Shown piece after piece: positions 18,039 to 27,262 of a DNA stretch of 64,000 nt. The notes under the pieces are model-generated. The model was given only the letters and a program-made list of their open reading frames with translations. It had not been told where the DNA came from and made no database searches. The stretch's first letter is position 1. Each line of letters starts with the position of its first letter. The stretch is taken from NCBI RefSeq assembly GCF_000262465.1, contig NZ_CM001489.1:4657745-4721744 (forward strand), written 5' to 3'. This DNA comes from Frankia sp. QA3 (lineage in GTDB: Bacteria > Actinomycetota > Actinomycetes > Frankiales > Frankiaceae). Position numbers and translations under genes: made by a program.

Positions 18039-18857
18039 GTGGCGTTCGTGCGGAGGGTGCGGACGGCCTCGGGCGCGACGGCGGTGCAGATCGCCGAGTA
18101 CGTCGGTGGCCGGCGTCAGCGGGTCGTGGCGCATGTGGGGTCCGCCCATACCGAGGCGGAGCTCGGGATCCTGCTGGCGCGGGCCGAGGAGATGCTCGCC
18201 GACAGCCGGCAGGGGGTGCTCGACCTGGGGGTCGAGCCGGCCGTGCGCCCGGCCAGGCTGCTGGGGCCGCCGCGTGAACCGGCGCTGTTCGACCCCGAGC
18301 CGGCCGCCGGGCCGGCCGCGGTGGTCGGGCCGGCGAAGGTCCTCGGGACCGCGTCGGTACTGCTGTTCGATGCCCTGGCCTCGGTGTTCACCGATCTCGG
18401 GTTCGACGCGCTGGGAGATCCGGTGTTCCGGGACCTCGTGATTGCCCGGGTCGTGGAGCCCACGTCGCTGCTCGACACCGGCCGGGTGCTGCCCGAGCTG
18501 GGGCGCAAACCGGCGGCGTACGCGACGATGAAACGGACCCTGGCCCGCTGCGCCTCCGGCGGTTACCGCGGCCAGGTCGCCGACCTGTGCTTCGCCCACG
18601 CCCTGGCCCACGGCGACGTCTCGCTGTGCCTCTGCGACGTCACGACGCTGTACTTCGAGACTTCGAGGCGGAGAAGGAGGACGACCTGCGCCGGGTCGGC
18701 TACTCCAAGGAACGCCGCGTCGACCCGCAGATCGTCGTGGGCCTGCTCGTCGACCGGTACGGCTTCCCGCTGGAGATCGGCTGCTACGAGGGCAACCGCG
18801 CCGAGACCGCGACGGTCCTGCCGACCGTCCGCCAGTTCAAGGACCGCCACCGGCTAG
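18039..18857 (+). pseudogene. IS1634-family transposase, frameshifted and truncated
   Basis: The N-terminal 205 residues fit IS1634/IS4-group transposases: an early helical domain, then F-R-D-L-V-I-A-R-V-V-E-P, then the first catalytic Asp in C-D-V-T-T-L-Y-F-E. At about 18660 the sense frame shifts by one base and continues in the next frame with a D-D-L-R-R-x-G-Y-S-K segment, a L-L-V-D-R-Y-G-F-P-L strand and an R-A-E-T block. It stops at position 18857, where the IS701-like element has inserted. Sequence beyond that element (from 20015) does not continue the transposase, so the 3' half was already lost. Confidence 0.8.
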
Positions 18858-20010
18858 CACTGCAGTCACAGTGATCTTTATGTGGCCGCGGCCGGCCTGA
18901 CGATCCGCTGGGCGGCCCGGATCCTGGTCTGGAAGTGGTGATAGCGGGCGCGTGCCTGGTGGCCGCGACGCCAGTCCGACCACCAGGTGATCACGGCCGG
19001 TGGGACGGCGGCCTGGCGGATCAGGATCTGCTGGGGCCGGTTGTCCAGGCCGGCGCGGTCGATCGTGTCGACCAGCGCCCAGTCGTACAGCCGGGGTCCT
19101 TGCGAACCATCCGCGCAGGAACATGTCTGCCAGGCCCGGGCGGGGACCTTCCCGGCGAGGACGTCGACGCGGCGACGGCCGTGGGCACAGGGGTGTCCTT
19201 CTTGACGGCGAGAACATAGCCGATCCGGTGTTCTTCCAGCCAGTCACGGAGCTCGGGGTCCACGCCGTACGCCTCGTCGCCGGCGACCCGGCCGAGCTCC
19301 CGGTGCGTCACCCAGAACCGGCGGACCATGTCCAGGGCCAGCAGCGGCTTGGTCGCGAACCCGACCCTGGCCGGCACGCCCGCTGCCGCGCACCGCGCCC
19401 GGTCCTCGGTCCAGCCTGTGGGAAGATACAGCTCCCGGTCGACGAACGCCCGCCCTCTCCCGCAGACGCAGGCAGTGAACACTCCGAGCTGACGGTTCTC
19501 GACACGGCCCGCGGTGCCGCTGTACTGCCGCTGCACCCCGGCCGACGAGGTTCCCTTCTTGACGAAGCCGGTCGCGTCCACCACGAGGACCCCGTCCGCC
19601 TCGGCCAGGTTCTCCACCACCTACCGGGCAACGACGTCACGCACCGCGTCGGCGTTCCACGCGTACTCGTTCAACAACCGCTGCATCTTCTGCGGCCCGG
19701 ACTCGCGGGTGAACTCCGCCAGTGTCCACCCGTTCTTCCGTTCCGTCCGAGACAACAACCCGGCCACCTAGGCCCGCACCTGCGCCCGCGGCTGCTCGGA
19801 CCGGAAACAGCCCGCCACCCGACCGAACAGCTCCTCCAACCCCGCCTCCCACACCGACACGCCCACCCCGGATATGCTACGAGCCGCGGCCACCGCGGCA
19901 TCTTCGTCTGTTCTCACAAACAACGTAGAAAACCACGGTGGCCGCCCCACACCTCACTCCACACCGCATCCGCGACAAGAGACCACACGGCAATCACTGA
20001 GGCTGTAGTA
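18858..20010 (-). mobile_element. IS701-like insertion sequence, complete ends, dead transposase
   Basis: The element is 1153 bp with imperfect 18-bp terminal inverted repeats (18858-18875 against 19993-20010, 14 of 18 matching). It is flanked by a CTAG direct repeat at 18854-18857 and 20011-20014, as expected for IS701-type target duplication. It carries one minus-strand transposase reading frame that fills it end to end. It is inserted into the IS1634-like remnant, so it arrived later. The transposase is inactivated (see the next entry). Confidence 0.85.
18878..19950 (-). pseudogene. IS701-family transposase with two amber stops and a frameshift
   Basis: The conceptual protein is a DDE endonuclease of the IS701 group: an E-R-K-N-G-W segment, the V-V-D-A-T-G-F-V-K-K-G catalytic region, a D-x-x-Y-G second region, a V-K-K-D-T-P segment, and a typical W-W-S-D-W-R-R-G-H-Q-A-R-A-R-Y-H-H end. 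Two TAG codons interrupt it, near 19768 and near 19621, the first where Trp or Tyr is expected. A one-base shift near 19170-19180 moves the C-terminal third into another frame, ending in TAA at 18878. The N-terminal start lies around 19850-19936 and is uncertain. Confidence 0.8.
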
Positions 20011-20276
20011 CTAGGTCGGCGGTCACCGTCTCGTTCATCAGGCGCCTCCCCACCTGCGCCTCTGCACGCAGTGCGACAGGGCGGCTACACCATTGTTCTC
20101 GGAGGTTGAAGCGCGGCGTCTCTCGAGGGTTGCACTGCACCCGTCGGTACACAAGAACCCGTCGACACATAAGACGCCGAGTCGATCACCCGAAAGAGCG
20201 ACAGGAACTCATCAACCAGCCAAAAATAGCCCACAGCGCGAGCGTGATGATCCCGCAACAGGAAATGCCAGCGGTC

Positions 20277-20996
20277 TTATTTGGACGTGAGGAGCGTAAT
20301 GATTCCGCTCGCGAGGAAGTATATTCCGCTGGCTGCGGCAGCCAGAACGACGATATCCCATCCGTGTCGGTGCATCCACGCATTGTAGGCGGCGAGAATC
20401 GCCCCGGTCCGACGTGGGACGAGCAGTCTAAGGATTATCGGTAGTTCCACCATGTGTAGCACCAGCAAGGTGCAGGCGAACAGGGCAAGAATGGTGGCGG
20501 CCCTACTGAGATCGGCATCGGCAAGATCTTTAATTGCGCCGACATAAAATGCCGAGGGTAGATAGGTGACCATCCCAAGGAAGAAGATCGCCCGGGCTCC
20601 CGAGGCCCGTCGTCTCGTAGCAGGTTCATTGGCCGCCGGGCTGCGCACCGCATCCGGCGTGTCCGCCTCTCGCGGTGGTGCAGCGACGCGCCGGGCGGGC
20701 CGACGCATCCCGGCTGGTGTCCGGTGCCGAGCCACCCAGACCGCCACCAGGAGCAACATCACCCCGAGAAACGTTTGCATGCCGGCGCTCATCGTCCGCT
20801 GCTGCCGTTCAGGAAAGTCGGAAACGCGCAGGGCGACCAAGATGGCGGCTCCGGCACCGAGGGTGACGGTTGCGGCTCCGGCGAGATAGGCGAATGCGTG
20901 CCGCATCGCCGTGGGCTCCCCCAGATAACGCAGTACGATCGCCAGACCCAGCGGATAGACTCCGGCGACGAAGGCCAGCGGAAGCGCTCTGGTCAC
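20277..20996 (-). CDS. GAP-family (Sap-like) integral membrane protein
   Basis: This 239-residue protein has six predicted membrane helices in two sets of three, separated by a hydrophilic, basic loop (about 100-130). That is the pattern of the GAP family, related to LysE and to mycobacterial Sap, which is implicated in lipid or glycolipid export. The second half begins with F-F-L-G-M-V-T-Y-L-P-S. Codon use is less GC-biased than in flanking genes. The gene lies upstream of a SHOCT-domain membrane protein and a larger membrane protein on the same strand, and may form a functional group with them. Confidence 0.75.
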   Translation of the reverse strand: MTRALPLAFVAGVYPLGLAIVLRYLGEPTAMRHAFAYLAGAATVTLGAGAAILVALRVSDFPERQQRTMSAGMQTFLGVMLLLVAVWVARHRTPAGMRRPARRVAAPPREADTPDAVRSPAANEPATRRRASGARAIFFLGMVTYLPSAFYVGAIKDLADADLSRAATILALFACTLLVLHMVELPIILRLLVPRRTGAILAAYNAWMHRHGWDIVVLAAAASGIYFLASGIITLLTSK

Positions 20997-21037
20997 TGTT
21001 GTCCGCCTTCCGACGCCCTACCAGCCGGTGCCGGATT

Positions 21038-21451
21038 TCAGCGCAGTATTCTCTCCTTGGCGCGCTGGAATTCCTCTTCAGAGATATCGCCGCGGGCCTT
21101 GAGCTCGGAGAGTTTTATGAGGTCCTCGGTGCCGGTGCTGGTGCCGGCGGCTGTGTCCCGGATGTAGGTGTTGACCAGTTCCTGCTGCTCGCGAGCGTGT
21201 TGGATCTCCCGTCCGGCCATGTTCTGACCCCTCGCGATCAGGTAGACGAAGACGCCGACGAACGGGAGGACCAGCACGAGGAAAAGCCATCCAGCCTTCG
21301 CCCATCCACTCAGCTCCCGGTCACGGAACAAGTCGATGACGACACGAAAAATGAGTCCCAGCCAGATGACCCACACGAAAATACACAGCAGGGTCCAGAA
21401 AGTGCCGAGAACTGGATAGTCGTAGTCATAGGCCAGATAGTAGTGAGCCAT
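21038..21451 (-). CDS. Small membrane protein with PLDc_N-like and SHOCT domains
   Basis: This 137-residue protein has two membrane helices (about 13-38 and 50-72) of phospholipase-D N-terminal type, including a W-L-F-L-V-L-V-L-P-F-V-G segment. A short linker leads to a C-terminal SHOCT motif, L-x-x-L-K-x-x-G-D-I-S-E-E-E-F, near residues 112-134. SHOCT tails usually mediate oligomerisation of membrane-bound or phage-shock-type proteins. The gene is 41 bp upstream of the GAP-family gene and likely shares its transcript. Confidence 0.82.
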   Translation of the reverse strand: MAHYYLAYDYDYPVLGTFWTLLCIFVWVIWLGLIFRVVIDLFRDRELSGWAKAGWLFLVLVLPFVGVFVYLIARGQNMAGREIQHAREQQELVNTYIRDTAAGTSTGTEDLIKLSELKARGDISEEEFQRAKERILR

Positions 21452-21670
21452 CTCTTGCTCACCCGCCTCTCGCGGTCACACCTCTACAGTCCCACTCGAG
21501 GGGGGGAGCGGTCGACTCGATCAGCCGTAGGAGCCGCATCTGATATGGGCGAAGCAGTGCAACTTGTGCGACTGGCTGACAGATATCGTCCGCTGCCGGA
21601 CGTGCTGGCAGGGCAGGTGGCACCACGTCTGCTGGCGTCGCGGTGCCTTTGGCGTGGTGCGGGGGTGCTG

Positions 21671-23086
21671 TCAGGTGCTGTCAGGTGGCCGGTTCCGTGA
21701 GCCTCCCGGCCGGTTCGGGGTGGTCTGGATCGTATCGGTGTCGGGCAGGGGGCCACCGTATTTCGCGGGGGTGGGTTGTGTGCCGGCGGCGGCGAGGATG
21801 GCCAGCAGTGCCAGGGCGACGATGACGATGCAGAGGATGAAGGCGACGGATGCCGGGGCGGAGTCGTTGTACAGCACCAGGGCGAGGACTCCGGCGCCGA
21901 TGACGAGGCCGGTGGTCCAGCGTTGGTGGGTTTGCAGCCACCGGCCCGCCGCGCCGGTGCGTAGACCCGTTCGGGCGAGGGCTCGCCCGATGGCCGTGGT
22001 GGCGCTGCTGCTGCCGGTGCGGATCGCGCGGGCGCCGCGTCCAGGACCGTAGAGATATCCGGCGAGCACGGTGATGATGGCGATGACCAGGACGGTGCGT
22101 GTGCTGTTCCGCAGAAAGCGGACCAGCGTGTCGTAGATGGCTGCGGCCGCGGCCTGGGGCTGGGTGCCGGGTGGCACCGAGTCCAGGTAGCGCTGCCGCA
22201 CGAAGGCGAGCCCCACCAGTAGCACGGCCATCATCACGCCGACGCCGATGCCTGCGGCCATGAGCCCGGCCCGATGCGACGGCGCCAGCCATACGCCGAG
22301 CCCCGCGAGCACGATTGCGACCAGTGGCAGCCAGCGGCCGAGAATCTTGAGTAGGCGCATGACGTTCTGTGCCTTGCCTAGTTCGTCGGACTTCAGCAAC
22401 ACGATCTGTCGGTCGGCATCGGGGATCTTCGCGGCCCTTCGGAAGCCGGCGTCGACCAACCGTTGCTGCACCTTGTCGACGACCGTGCCGATGTCCAGCA
22501 CCACCGTGTCTCCCTCGGTCTGGATGGCGCTGTTTCCTTCGCCGGTGAGAACCTTGACCACGGCGGCGTGTGCCCGGCGGTTTGCGTTCTGCCATGTTTG
22601 GGCGAAGAGGTCGCTGGTGACCACTCCCTCCACCACCCGGTGCACGGCGCTGGTCAACGCATCCTTCAGCGGGCCGGCCAGCGCGTGCGTGTGATCCACG
22701 ACGATGGGGGGAGCGCCGTTGCGCGCGAGCGCGTCGGCGAGCGCGGCGGTGACCTGACCGACGTCGACGTTGCTGACTACCCGGTTGGTCAGGCGGTCGG
22801 TCACCGCGTGCTGCACCGCGGGGTCGGTGGCGAGCGGAGCGACGGTTTGCACGTACCGTTCGGTGTCGGAGACCTCCGAGTGCGCCCAGACGGCGATCAC
22901 GCTAAGCGGCGCCAGCAGGAAGGCCAGCAGGAGTACCAGAGAAGCCCCGATAATGCGCAGCCGTCTGTTCTGCGGTCCAGTCCCGGTACGCAGCCGCTCG
23001 TACTCCGCCCGCTCGGCGGCCGTCAGAGGGCGCCTGCCCTCCGGACACTCCGAGCTACTGGGACCGGGAGTACCGGAGGTAGCCAT
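21671..23086 (-). CDS. Six-TM integral membrane protein of unknown function
   Basis: This 471-residue protein has an N-terminal cytosolic tail and a first membrane helix (about 43-67). A roughly 190-residue extracytoplasmic region with regular helices and repeated T-D-x-x-V-x-x-x-V patterns follows, then five more helices between about 250 and 445, and a Pro/Thr-rich tail. I recognise it as a hypothetical membrane protein type often found in actinomycetes, but I know no biochemical role. The start at 23086 is preceded by GGAAAGGATC. Transcription diverges from the CMD-family gene at 23323. Confidence 0.75.
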   Translation of the reverse strand: MATSGTPGPSSSECPEGRRPLTAAERAEYERLRTGTGPQNRRLRIIGASLVLLLAFLLAPLSVIAVWAHSEVSDTERYVQTVAPLATDPAVQHAVTDRLTNRVVSNVDVGQVTAALADALARNGAPPIVVDHTHALAGPLKDALTSAVHRVVEGVVTSDLFAQTWQNANRRAHAAVVKVLTGEGNSAIQTEGDTVVLDIGTVVDKVQQRLVDAGFRRAAKIPDADRQIVLLKSDELGKAQNVMRLLKILGRWLPLVAIVLAGLGVWLAPSHRAGLMAAGIGVGVMMAVLLVGLAFVRQRYLDSVPPGTQPQAAAAAIYDTLVRFLRNSTRTVLVIAIITVLAGYLYGPGRGARAIRTGSSSATTAIGRALARTGLRTGAAGRWLQTHQRWTTGLVIGAGVLALVLYNDSAPASVAFILCIVIVALALLAILAAAGTQPTPAKYGGPLPDTDTIQTTPNRPGGSRNRPPDST

Positions 23087-23243
23087 AGTATGATCCTTTC
23101 CGCATTGAACCCTTATAGGCGCATCGTCGCGGTTTCGCCACCTTCCCTATCTGAAGAATTGGGCGAGAATCAGGGTTAAGAATAAAATATCCGTAAGATT
23201 TCATACCGCCGATCGGCCGCGATCGCGCAATCCATTCGAGCGG

Positions 23244-23268
23244 GTTTTACTGGTCACTCTTTGGGTAG
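23244..23268 (+). promoter_or_regulatory. SigB/SigF-like stress promoter
   Basis: GTTT at 23244-23247 and GGGTAG at 23263-23268, separated by 15 bp, match the general-stress sigma consensus (GTTT, 13-16 bp, GGGTA). It lies 55-79 bp upstream of the CMD-family start in an AT-rich intergenic region, which is rare in this window. Confidence 0.6.
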
Positions 23269-23322
23269 TGAGGCATTTAGGTGACAATTCTGCACGAACA
23301 CAAACATGCATGAGGAGAGAAA

Positions 23323-23679
23323 ATGACGACGCTAACTCCGGAGCGGACACTCGACGCGATCGCGCAAGGAGAATTCCCTGTTCTGGAAGAGCTTGCTCAG
23401 ATGCACCTGGACACCCTCGAGAGGTCCGGGCTCGATGAGCGTACCTACCACCTCGTCCGTCTGGCCGCGCTCATCGCGATGGAGTCCGCACCTGCTTCCT
23501 ATCTAGCGAATCTTGCTGCTGCCCGGGAAGTCGGGCTCACCGCCGCCGACGCCCAGGCCGTGTGCACCGCCATCGCACCGATCGTTGGAAGCGCCCGGGT
23601 CGTGTCAGCGGCAGGAAGCGTGCTGAGGGCGTTCGTGTTGCAAGAGGATTCTTCGGAGAGCAAGGAAAGCCGGGAATAG
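23323..23679 (+). CDS. Carboxymuconolactone decarboxylase (AhpD-like) family protein
   Basis: This 118-residue all-helical protein has the CMD-family arrangement: a leading pair of helices, then L-x-x-L-A-A-L-I-A-M, a central S-Y-L-A-N-L-A-A-A-x-E-x-G-L-T segment, and a final V-x-x-A-x-x-V-L-R-A-F helix. The CxxC redox pair of AhpD is absent; only one Cys is seen (near 86). A peroxidase-type activity is therefore unlikely, and this may be a CMD-like scaffold protein. It has a strong ribosome binding site (GAGGAGA) and a stress-type promoter upstream. Confidence 0.78.
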   Translation: MTTLTPERTLDAIAQGEFPVLEELAQMHLDTLERSGLDERTYHLVRLAALIAMESAPASYLANLAAAREVGLTAADAQAVCTAIAPIVGSARVVSAAGSVLRAFVLQEDSSESKESRE

Positions 23680-24085
23680 GACGACTTTCACCATCGGTCT
23701 CGATCCCTCGATGAGAGGAATAATCTGCCAGGGGTACCGGGAGCGGGTGCAGACCCCGGGATCCGGCGAGCGAAGAAAAACGGGATCAGGCGGACGACGG
23801 CGAGTAGGGACAACGACGCATACGGGCCGTGCATGCACGCTCGACGTTCCGTAGCCGTTGGCACTCCGCCCAGTCGGCGGCAGTCTGGGTGCACTCGCTA
23901 CCAGGACGTGTTCCATGCGGAACGGGAGAGTTCCGGAGGTAGCCGTGGCGCGGCGCCTCCTCCTGCTGCCGGCGGGGATCAGTATCCCAGTTCCTCTGCC
24001 GTTCCGCATTCCCGGAGGGTACGAACCCCAGCAAACGTCGGACGGCCCGCCAGAAACGGCGTTCTCCTAAAGATAGAAAGCAGAT
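23680..24085. other. Intergenic region without recognised gene
   Basis: About 400 bp lie between the CMD gene and the 3' end of the exporter. Short ORFs on both strands lack codon bias. Short imperfect repeats of a gttcc...ggag type (around 23910-23945 and 23985-24020) may be decayed structure. No RNA gene is seen. Confidence 0.45.
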
Positions 24086-25825
24086 CTATCTGCTGTCTTC
24101 TACCCGATCCGGGGGACCACCGGTCTGGGGCGCTGCGGACGGCTGCCGGGTCGGGATACGGCGAGTGAAGAACAACGCGAGCAGGGCGAAGACCGCGAGC
24201 AGGGCCAATGAGGCGCGTAGTCCGACGAGGCGCGCATCAGCATTCTCGTCGACGATCGCCTCGGCTGTCCTCGGGGGTACACCAGCCTCGGCGAGGCTGG
24301 TCTGCAGGTCCTTGTCAGACAGAAACGGAATGCCCTCCGCCAGCTTCACCTCGGCGGTCGAGGCGAGACCTGCGGGCACTTCGGGGTTGTGCTGGACGCC
24401 GGTGAGGAACGACGTAGTGAGTGTCGAGATGAGCACCGCGCCGGCCATCGCGGTGCCGATCGACGCTCCGAGGTTTGTCACCGTGTTCTGCACTCCGCCG
24501 ATCTCGGCGCTGTTTTCGTCCGGCACGGAAGAGACGGTGACACTGCCCAGCTGCGAGGCCAACGCGCCGACGCCGAGGCCAGCAAGCAGCATCGGCCAGG
24601 TCACGATTTCGGGACCGGCTCCGGCGTCGAGCGCCGCTATCATGATCACGATTCCGGTGAACAGAGCGAGAAATCCGCTCCGGATGATGCGGCGCGGTGA
24701 GCTGTGCGGCAGTGCCTTGGGAATGCCCGCGGCGGCCAGGAGCAGAGTGACGGACAGCGGCAGCAACCTGACCCCGGTCTCGACTGCGGAGAGTCCGAGC
24801 GCCACGGACAGGAACAAAGGGATTGCGAAGAAGAGGCCGGCCTGGAGCAGGTACTGGAAGAAGAACGAGGTGAGCCCACCCCGAAGGGTCGGGTTCCGCA
24901 ATATTTCCGGATCGAGTAGTACCGCGTCGCCCCGGGCGAGGCGGTTGCCCTGCCACCAAATAAAGATCCGGAGTGTGCAGCCGCCAGCGAGTATCAACCA
25001 GATTGCTGGTGACAGCCCCAGCCATCTGGGCATTTCTTCCTTCGGTTGGATGAAGCCCCAGCTTCCCGACCGCAGGATTCCGTATACGATCAGGCTGAGG
25101 CCGAGTGCGGACAACGTGGTTCCGACGAGATCAAGGTGACGACGTTCCTTCGGAGACGTGTCGACGATGCCGCGGGTGAGCACCAGAATGATGAGAACCA
25201 CGAACACCTCGCCGGCGAACACCCAGCGCCAGGAAAGATAGGTAGTGAACATGCCGCCGACGAGGGGGCCTGTCGCGACCGCGACCGCTCCGGCCGCGGC
25301 GACGAGTCCATATGCGCGAGGTCGTTGGTCACGGGCGAAGTTCTGCGCGACGAGTGCGACGATCGCAGGCATGATCAGTGCTGCGCCGGCTCCCTCGAGG
25401 AACGACCAGCCGAAGGTGAGGACCGCGAGATTTCCGGCGAGTGCGGTGGTCAGCGATCCGCAGCCGTAGATAACACAGCCGATGGCGAACGCGCGTCTGT
25501 GGCCGAGGATCTGGCCGAGCTTACCGCCGGTGATCATGAATGCGGCCATCATCAGCGTATAAAAGGTGATGGCGGTCTGAATTCCGGTCACCGTCGTGTC
25601 GACATCCGCGGCGACTGTCGCGATCGACACGTTCATGACCGAGCTGTCGAGTGTCATGAGGAACTGCCCCGCCGCAAGCGTCAGGAGAACGGTCCTGGTT
25701 CCCCCAGCTTCTTCTCCACAGGCGTGGCCGTCTTCGCCAACCTGGTCTGGCCCGGCCTTGTGGTATCGACCCACGCGCCAGCTCATCTCATGATTTCCGG
25801 GCTCGGTCGCGGCCCGGTCCACCAA
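24086..25825 (-). CDS. DHA2-family MFS drug exporter (EmrB/QacA-like, 14 TM)
   Basis: This 579-residue protein has fourteen predicted helices. The first carries the D-S-S-V-M-N-V-S/A-I motif, there is a G-x-L-x-x-x-x-G-x-R/H-R motif A after helix 2, and the G-P-L-x-G-G motif C lies in helix 5. These are hallmarks of proton-driven multidrug exporters. The annotated start gives a 45-residue hydrophilic tail; an ATG 39 bp further in (25786) would be closer to family length. The C-terminal tail is Pro/Arg-rich. Codon bias is slightly weaker than in the rest of the window. No regulator is adjacent. Confidence 0.9.
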   Translation of the reverse strand: MVDRAATEPGNHEMSWRVGRYHKAGPDQVGEDGHACGEEAGGTRTVLLTLAAGQFLMTLDSSVMNVSIATVAADVDTTVTGIQTAITFYTLMMAAFMITGGKLGQILGHRRAFAIGCVIYGCGSLTTALAGNLAVLTFGWSFLEGAGAALIMPAIVALVAQNFARDQRPRAYGLVAAAGAVAVATGPLVGGMFTTYLSWRWVFAGEVFVVLIILVLTRGIVDTSPKERRHLDLVGTTLSALGLSLIVYGILRSGSWGFIQPKEEMPRWLGLSPAIWLILAGGCTLRIFIWWQGNRLARGDAVLLDPEILRNPTLRGGLTSFFFQYLLQAGLFFAIPLFLSVALGLSAVETGVRLLPLSVTLLLAAAGIPKALPHSSPRRIIRSGFLALFTGIVIMIAALDAGAGPEIVTWPMLLAGLGVGALASQLGSVTVSSVPDENSAEIGGVQNTVTNLGASIGTAMAGAVLISTLTTSFLTGVQHNPEVPAGLASTAEVKLAEGIPFLSDKDLQTSLAEAGVPPRTAEAIVDENADARLVGLRASLALLAVFALLALFFTRRIPTRQPSAAPQTGGPPDRVEDSR

Positions 25826-26234
25826 TTACCAGCCAGCACACTCCCGGTACCGTCCACCCGGTGAGGATGGTTCCACGCGCGGCCATCGTCACTCGTGCGC
25901 CGGATCCGGGGCATAGCGTCCTCTCGGTCGCAGGGCTCTCCTCCGGATTCACCCACCTCCCAGGACCAGTGTCAAAACTTTCCCGAGGCAAGCAGGAAGA
26001 GCCGGCCTGTCAGATCTCCTCAAATTGCGCGTATCACGGGGGGAGGCGGGAAAGACCTGTGGTGCTCCCACGATGGATCGAGGGCCGGTGACTGATGTAG
26101 GAATGCCCCACCGCCAGGGACTTAAGGCATCGAGTGACAGGTCCGGTGTCCCGGCGGTAGCGGCTGCGGGCCTCCCGGCTGCGGTCCGCCCCGCAGCGCG
26201 TGCTCCATGAGGGGTGCGGACCCCGCCGGGTTCG
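25826..26234. other. Intergenic region, no gene seen
   Basis: About 410 bp lie between the exporter start and the K+ channel 3' end. Only biasless short ORFs are present. I could not identify a terminator or an operator. Confidence 0.45.
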
Positions 26235-26828
26235 TCACGGCCGTCGAGTCTCCGGCGCGGCCTCGGGTGTCTCCGGCGGCGCGGTCTTGCGCCGTTGCCC
26301 TCGCTCGACCGCGCTGAGGACCGCGCGTATGAGCAGACCCAGCACGAGCAAGTCGGCCAGCATCTGCACCATCGTGACGATCCGGACTGATTCCGATTTC
26401 GGCGCTATGTCACCGAATCCGACGGTGGCGAACACGGTGACGGTGAAGTACAGCGCGTCGGTGCGGTTCATCGGCTCGGTGAAGGTCCCCGCCCCCGTCC
26501 GGCTCATCAGGAAGTAGGTGCTCGCGAACAGGATCAGAAACAGGGGGATCGACAGCGCAAGCGCCTCGATGGCCCGGACCGCGGGGTACCGCGACCGCAG
26601 GATCGAGCGCAGCTGCCAGCCGGCAAGCACCGCGAACGCCAGCAGCCCAACGACGAGCAGCAGGATCGCCGCCGGGTCCAACGCCCCCCGCAGCGGCAGC
26701 ACGTAGTAGAGCGCCACGAGCACCGTGATGTTCAACGCGGCCCGCCGCACCGCGTGTCGCACCAGACGCCGCCGGGTGGCCGGAGCCGGTGACTGGGGAC
26801 GCTCCCCGCCCACCCCGGGCGTGGTCAT
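26235..26828 (-). CDS. Two-TM-core potassium channel protein
   Basis: This 197-residue protein has two N-terminal hydrophobic segments (about 33-70), then the ion-channel core: an outer helix (about 90-108), the pore loop with the selectivity filter T-V-G-F-G-D (135-140), and an inner helix (about 152-170), followed by a short charged cytosolic tail. It matches the bacterial Ion_trans_2 family and should form a tetrameric K+ channel. There is no attached RCK domain. The ATG at 26828 overlaps the stop of a tiny upstream ORF (ATGA), so translation may be coupled. The open frame continues upstream to 27197 but that part lacks coding character. Confidence 0.85.
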   Translation of the reverse strand: MTTPGVGGERPQSPAPATRRRLVRHAVRRAALNITVLVALYYVLPLRGALDPAAILLLVVGLLAFAVLAGWQLRSILRSRYPAVRAIEALALSIPLFLILFASTYFLMSRTGAGTFTEPMNRTDALYFTVTVFATVGFGDIAPKSESVRIVTMVQMLADLLVLGLLIRAVLSAVERGQRRKTAPPETPEAAPETRRP

Positions 26829-26938
26829 GGAGCGGGTTGCGCCGCACGGCGAACGGCCGGGGCCACCGCGGCGAGGCTGATCAGCGAGGGGACGAAGAGC
26901 ATCAGGGCCAGTGCCGAAAGGACCAGCGCCTGGTGCAC
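26825..26938 (-). CDS. 37-residue single-TM ORF coupled to the K+ channel (tentative)
   Basis: A GTG at 26938, preceded by AAGGAGAGGAG, opens a 37-residue frame. It is one hydrophobic helix (about residues 5-27) with a short basic tail, and ends in a TGA that overlaps the channel's ATG. The strong ribosome binding site and the ATGA overlap support translation. It could be a leader or auxiliary subunit. It could instead be the broken end of a longer membrane protein whose upstream part lies in another frame (around 26940-27040). Confidence 0.42.
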   Translation of the reverse strand: MHQALVLSALALMLFVPSLISLAAVAPAVRRAAQPAP

Positions 26939-27262
26939 GAACTCCTCTCCTTGATCTGGCGCTGGACATGCCTGGCGGCGCTCTCGGCGAGCCGCTGCCG
27001 CGTCCGGGTGCAGCGGTCCCTGGCATCGGCGAAACGACGGGCCACAGGACATGACGGTTAATCACCCCGATGGTGGATCCAGCCCGGTTAGCACGTCCCG
27101 CGGCGGGGCACGGTGGCGGTAAGGCTGGCAGGAGATACCCGTTCCCGATTCTCGTGGAACGCGAACGGGCGTACGGTGCCGGTTCGGCCGTCGCCATCGG
27201 GGACCCGGAAGAACCGCCGCCGGCGGGCGCGCAGCGGGACAGCCGACGGAAAGGAGCGGCGG
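26939..27262. other. Divergent promoter region, possible gene remnant
   Basis: The segment from 26940 to 27040 encodes, on the minus strand, a charged stretch that looks protein-like but is out of frame with the 37-residue ORF. This may be decay or coincidence. The rest should hold promoters for the channel and for the YccF-like gene. No clear boxes were found. Confidence 0.4.
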
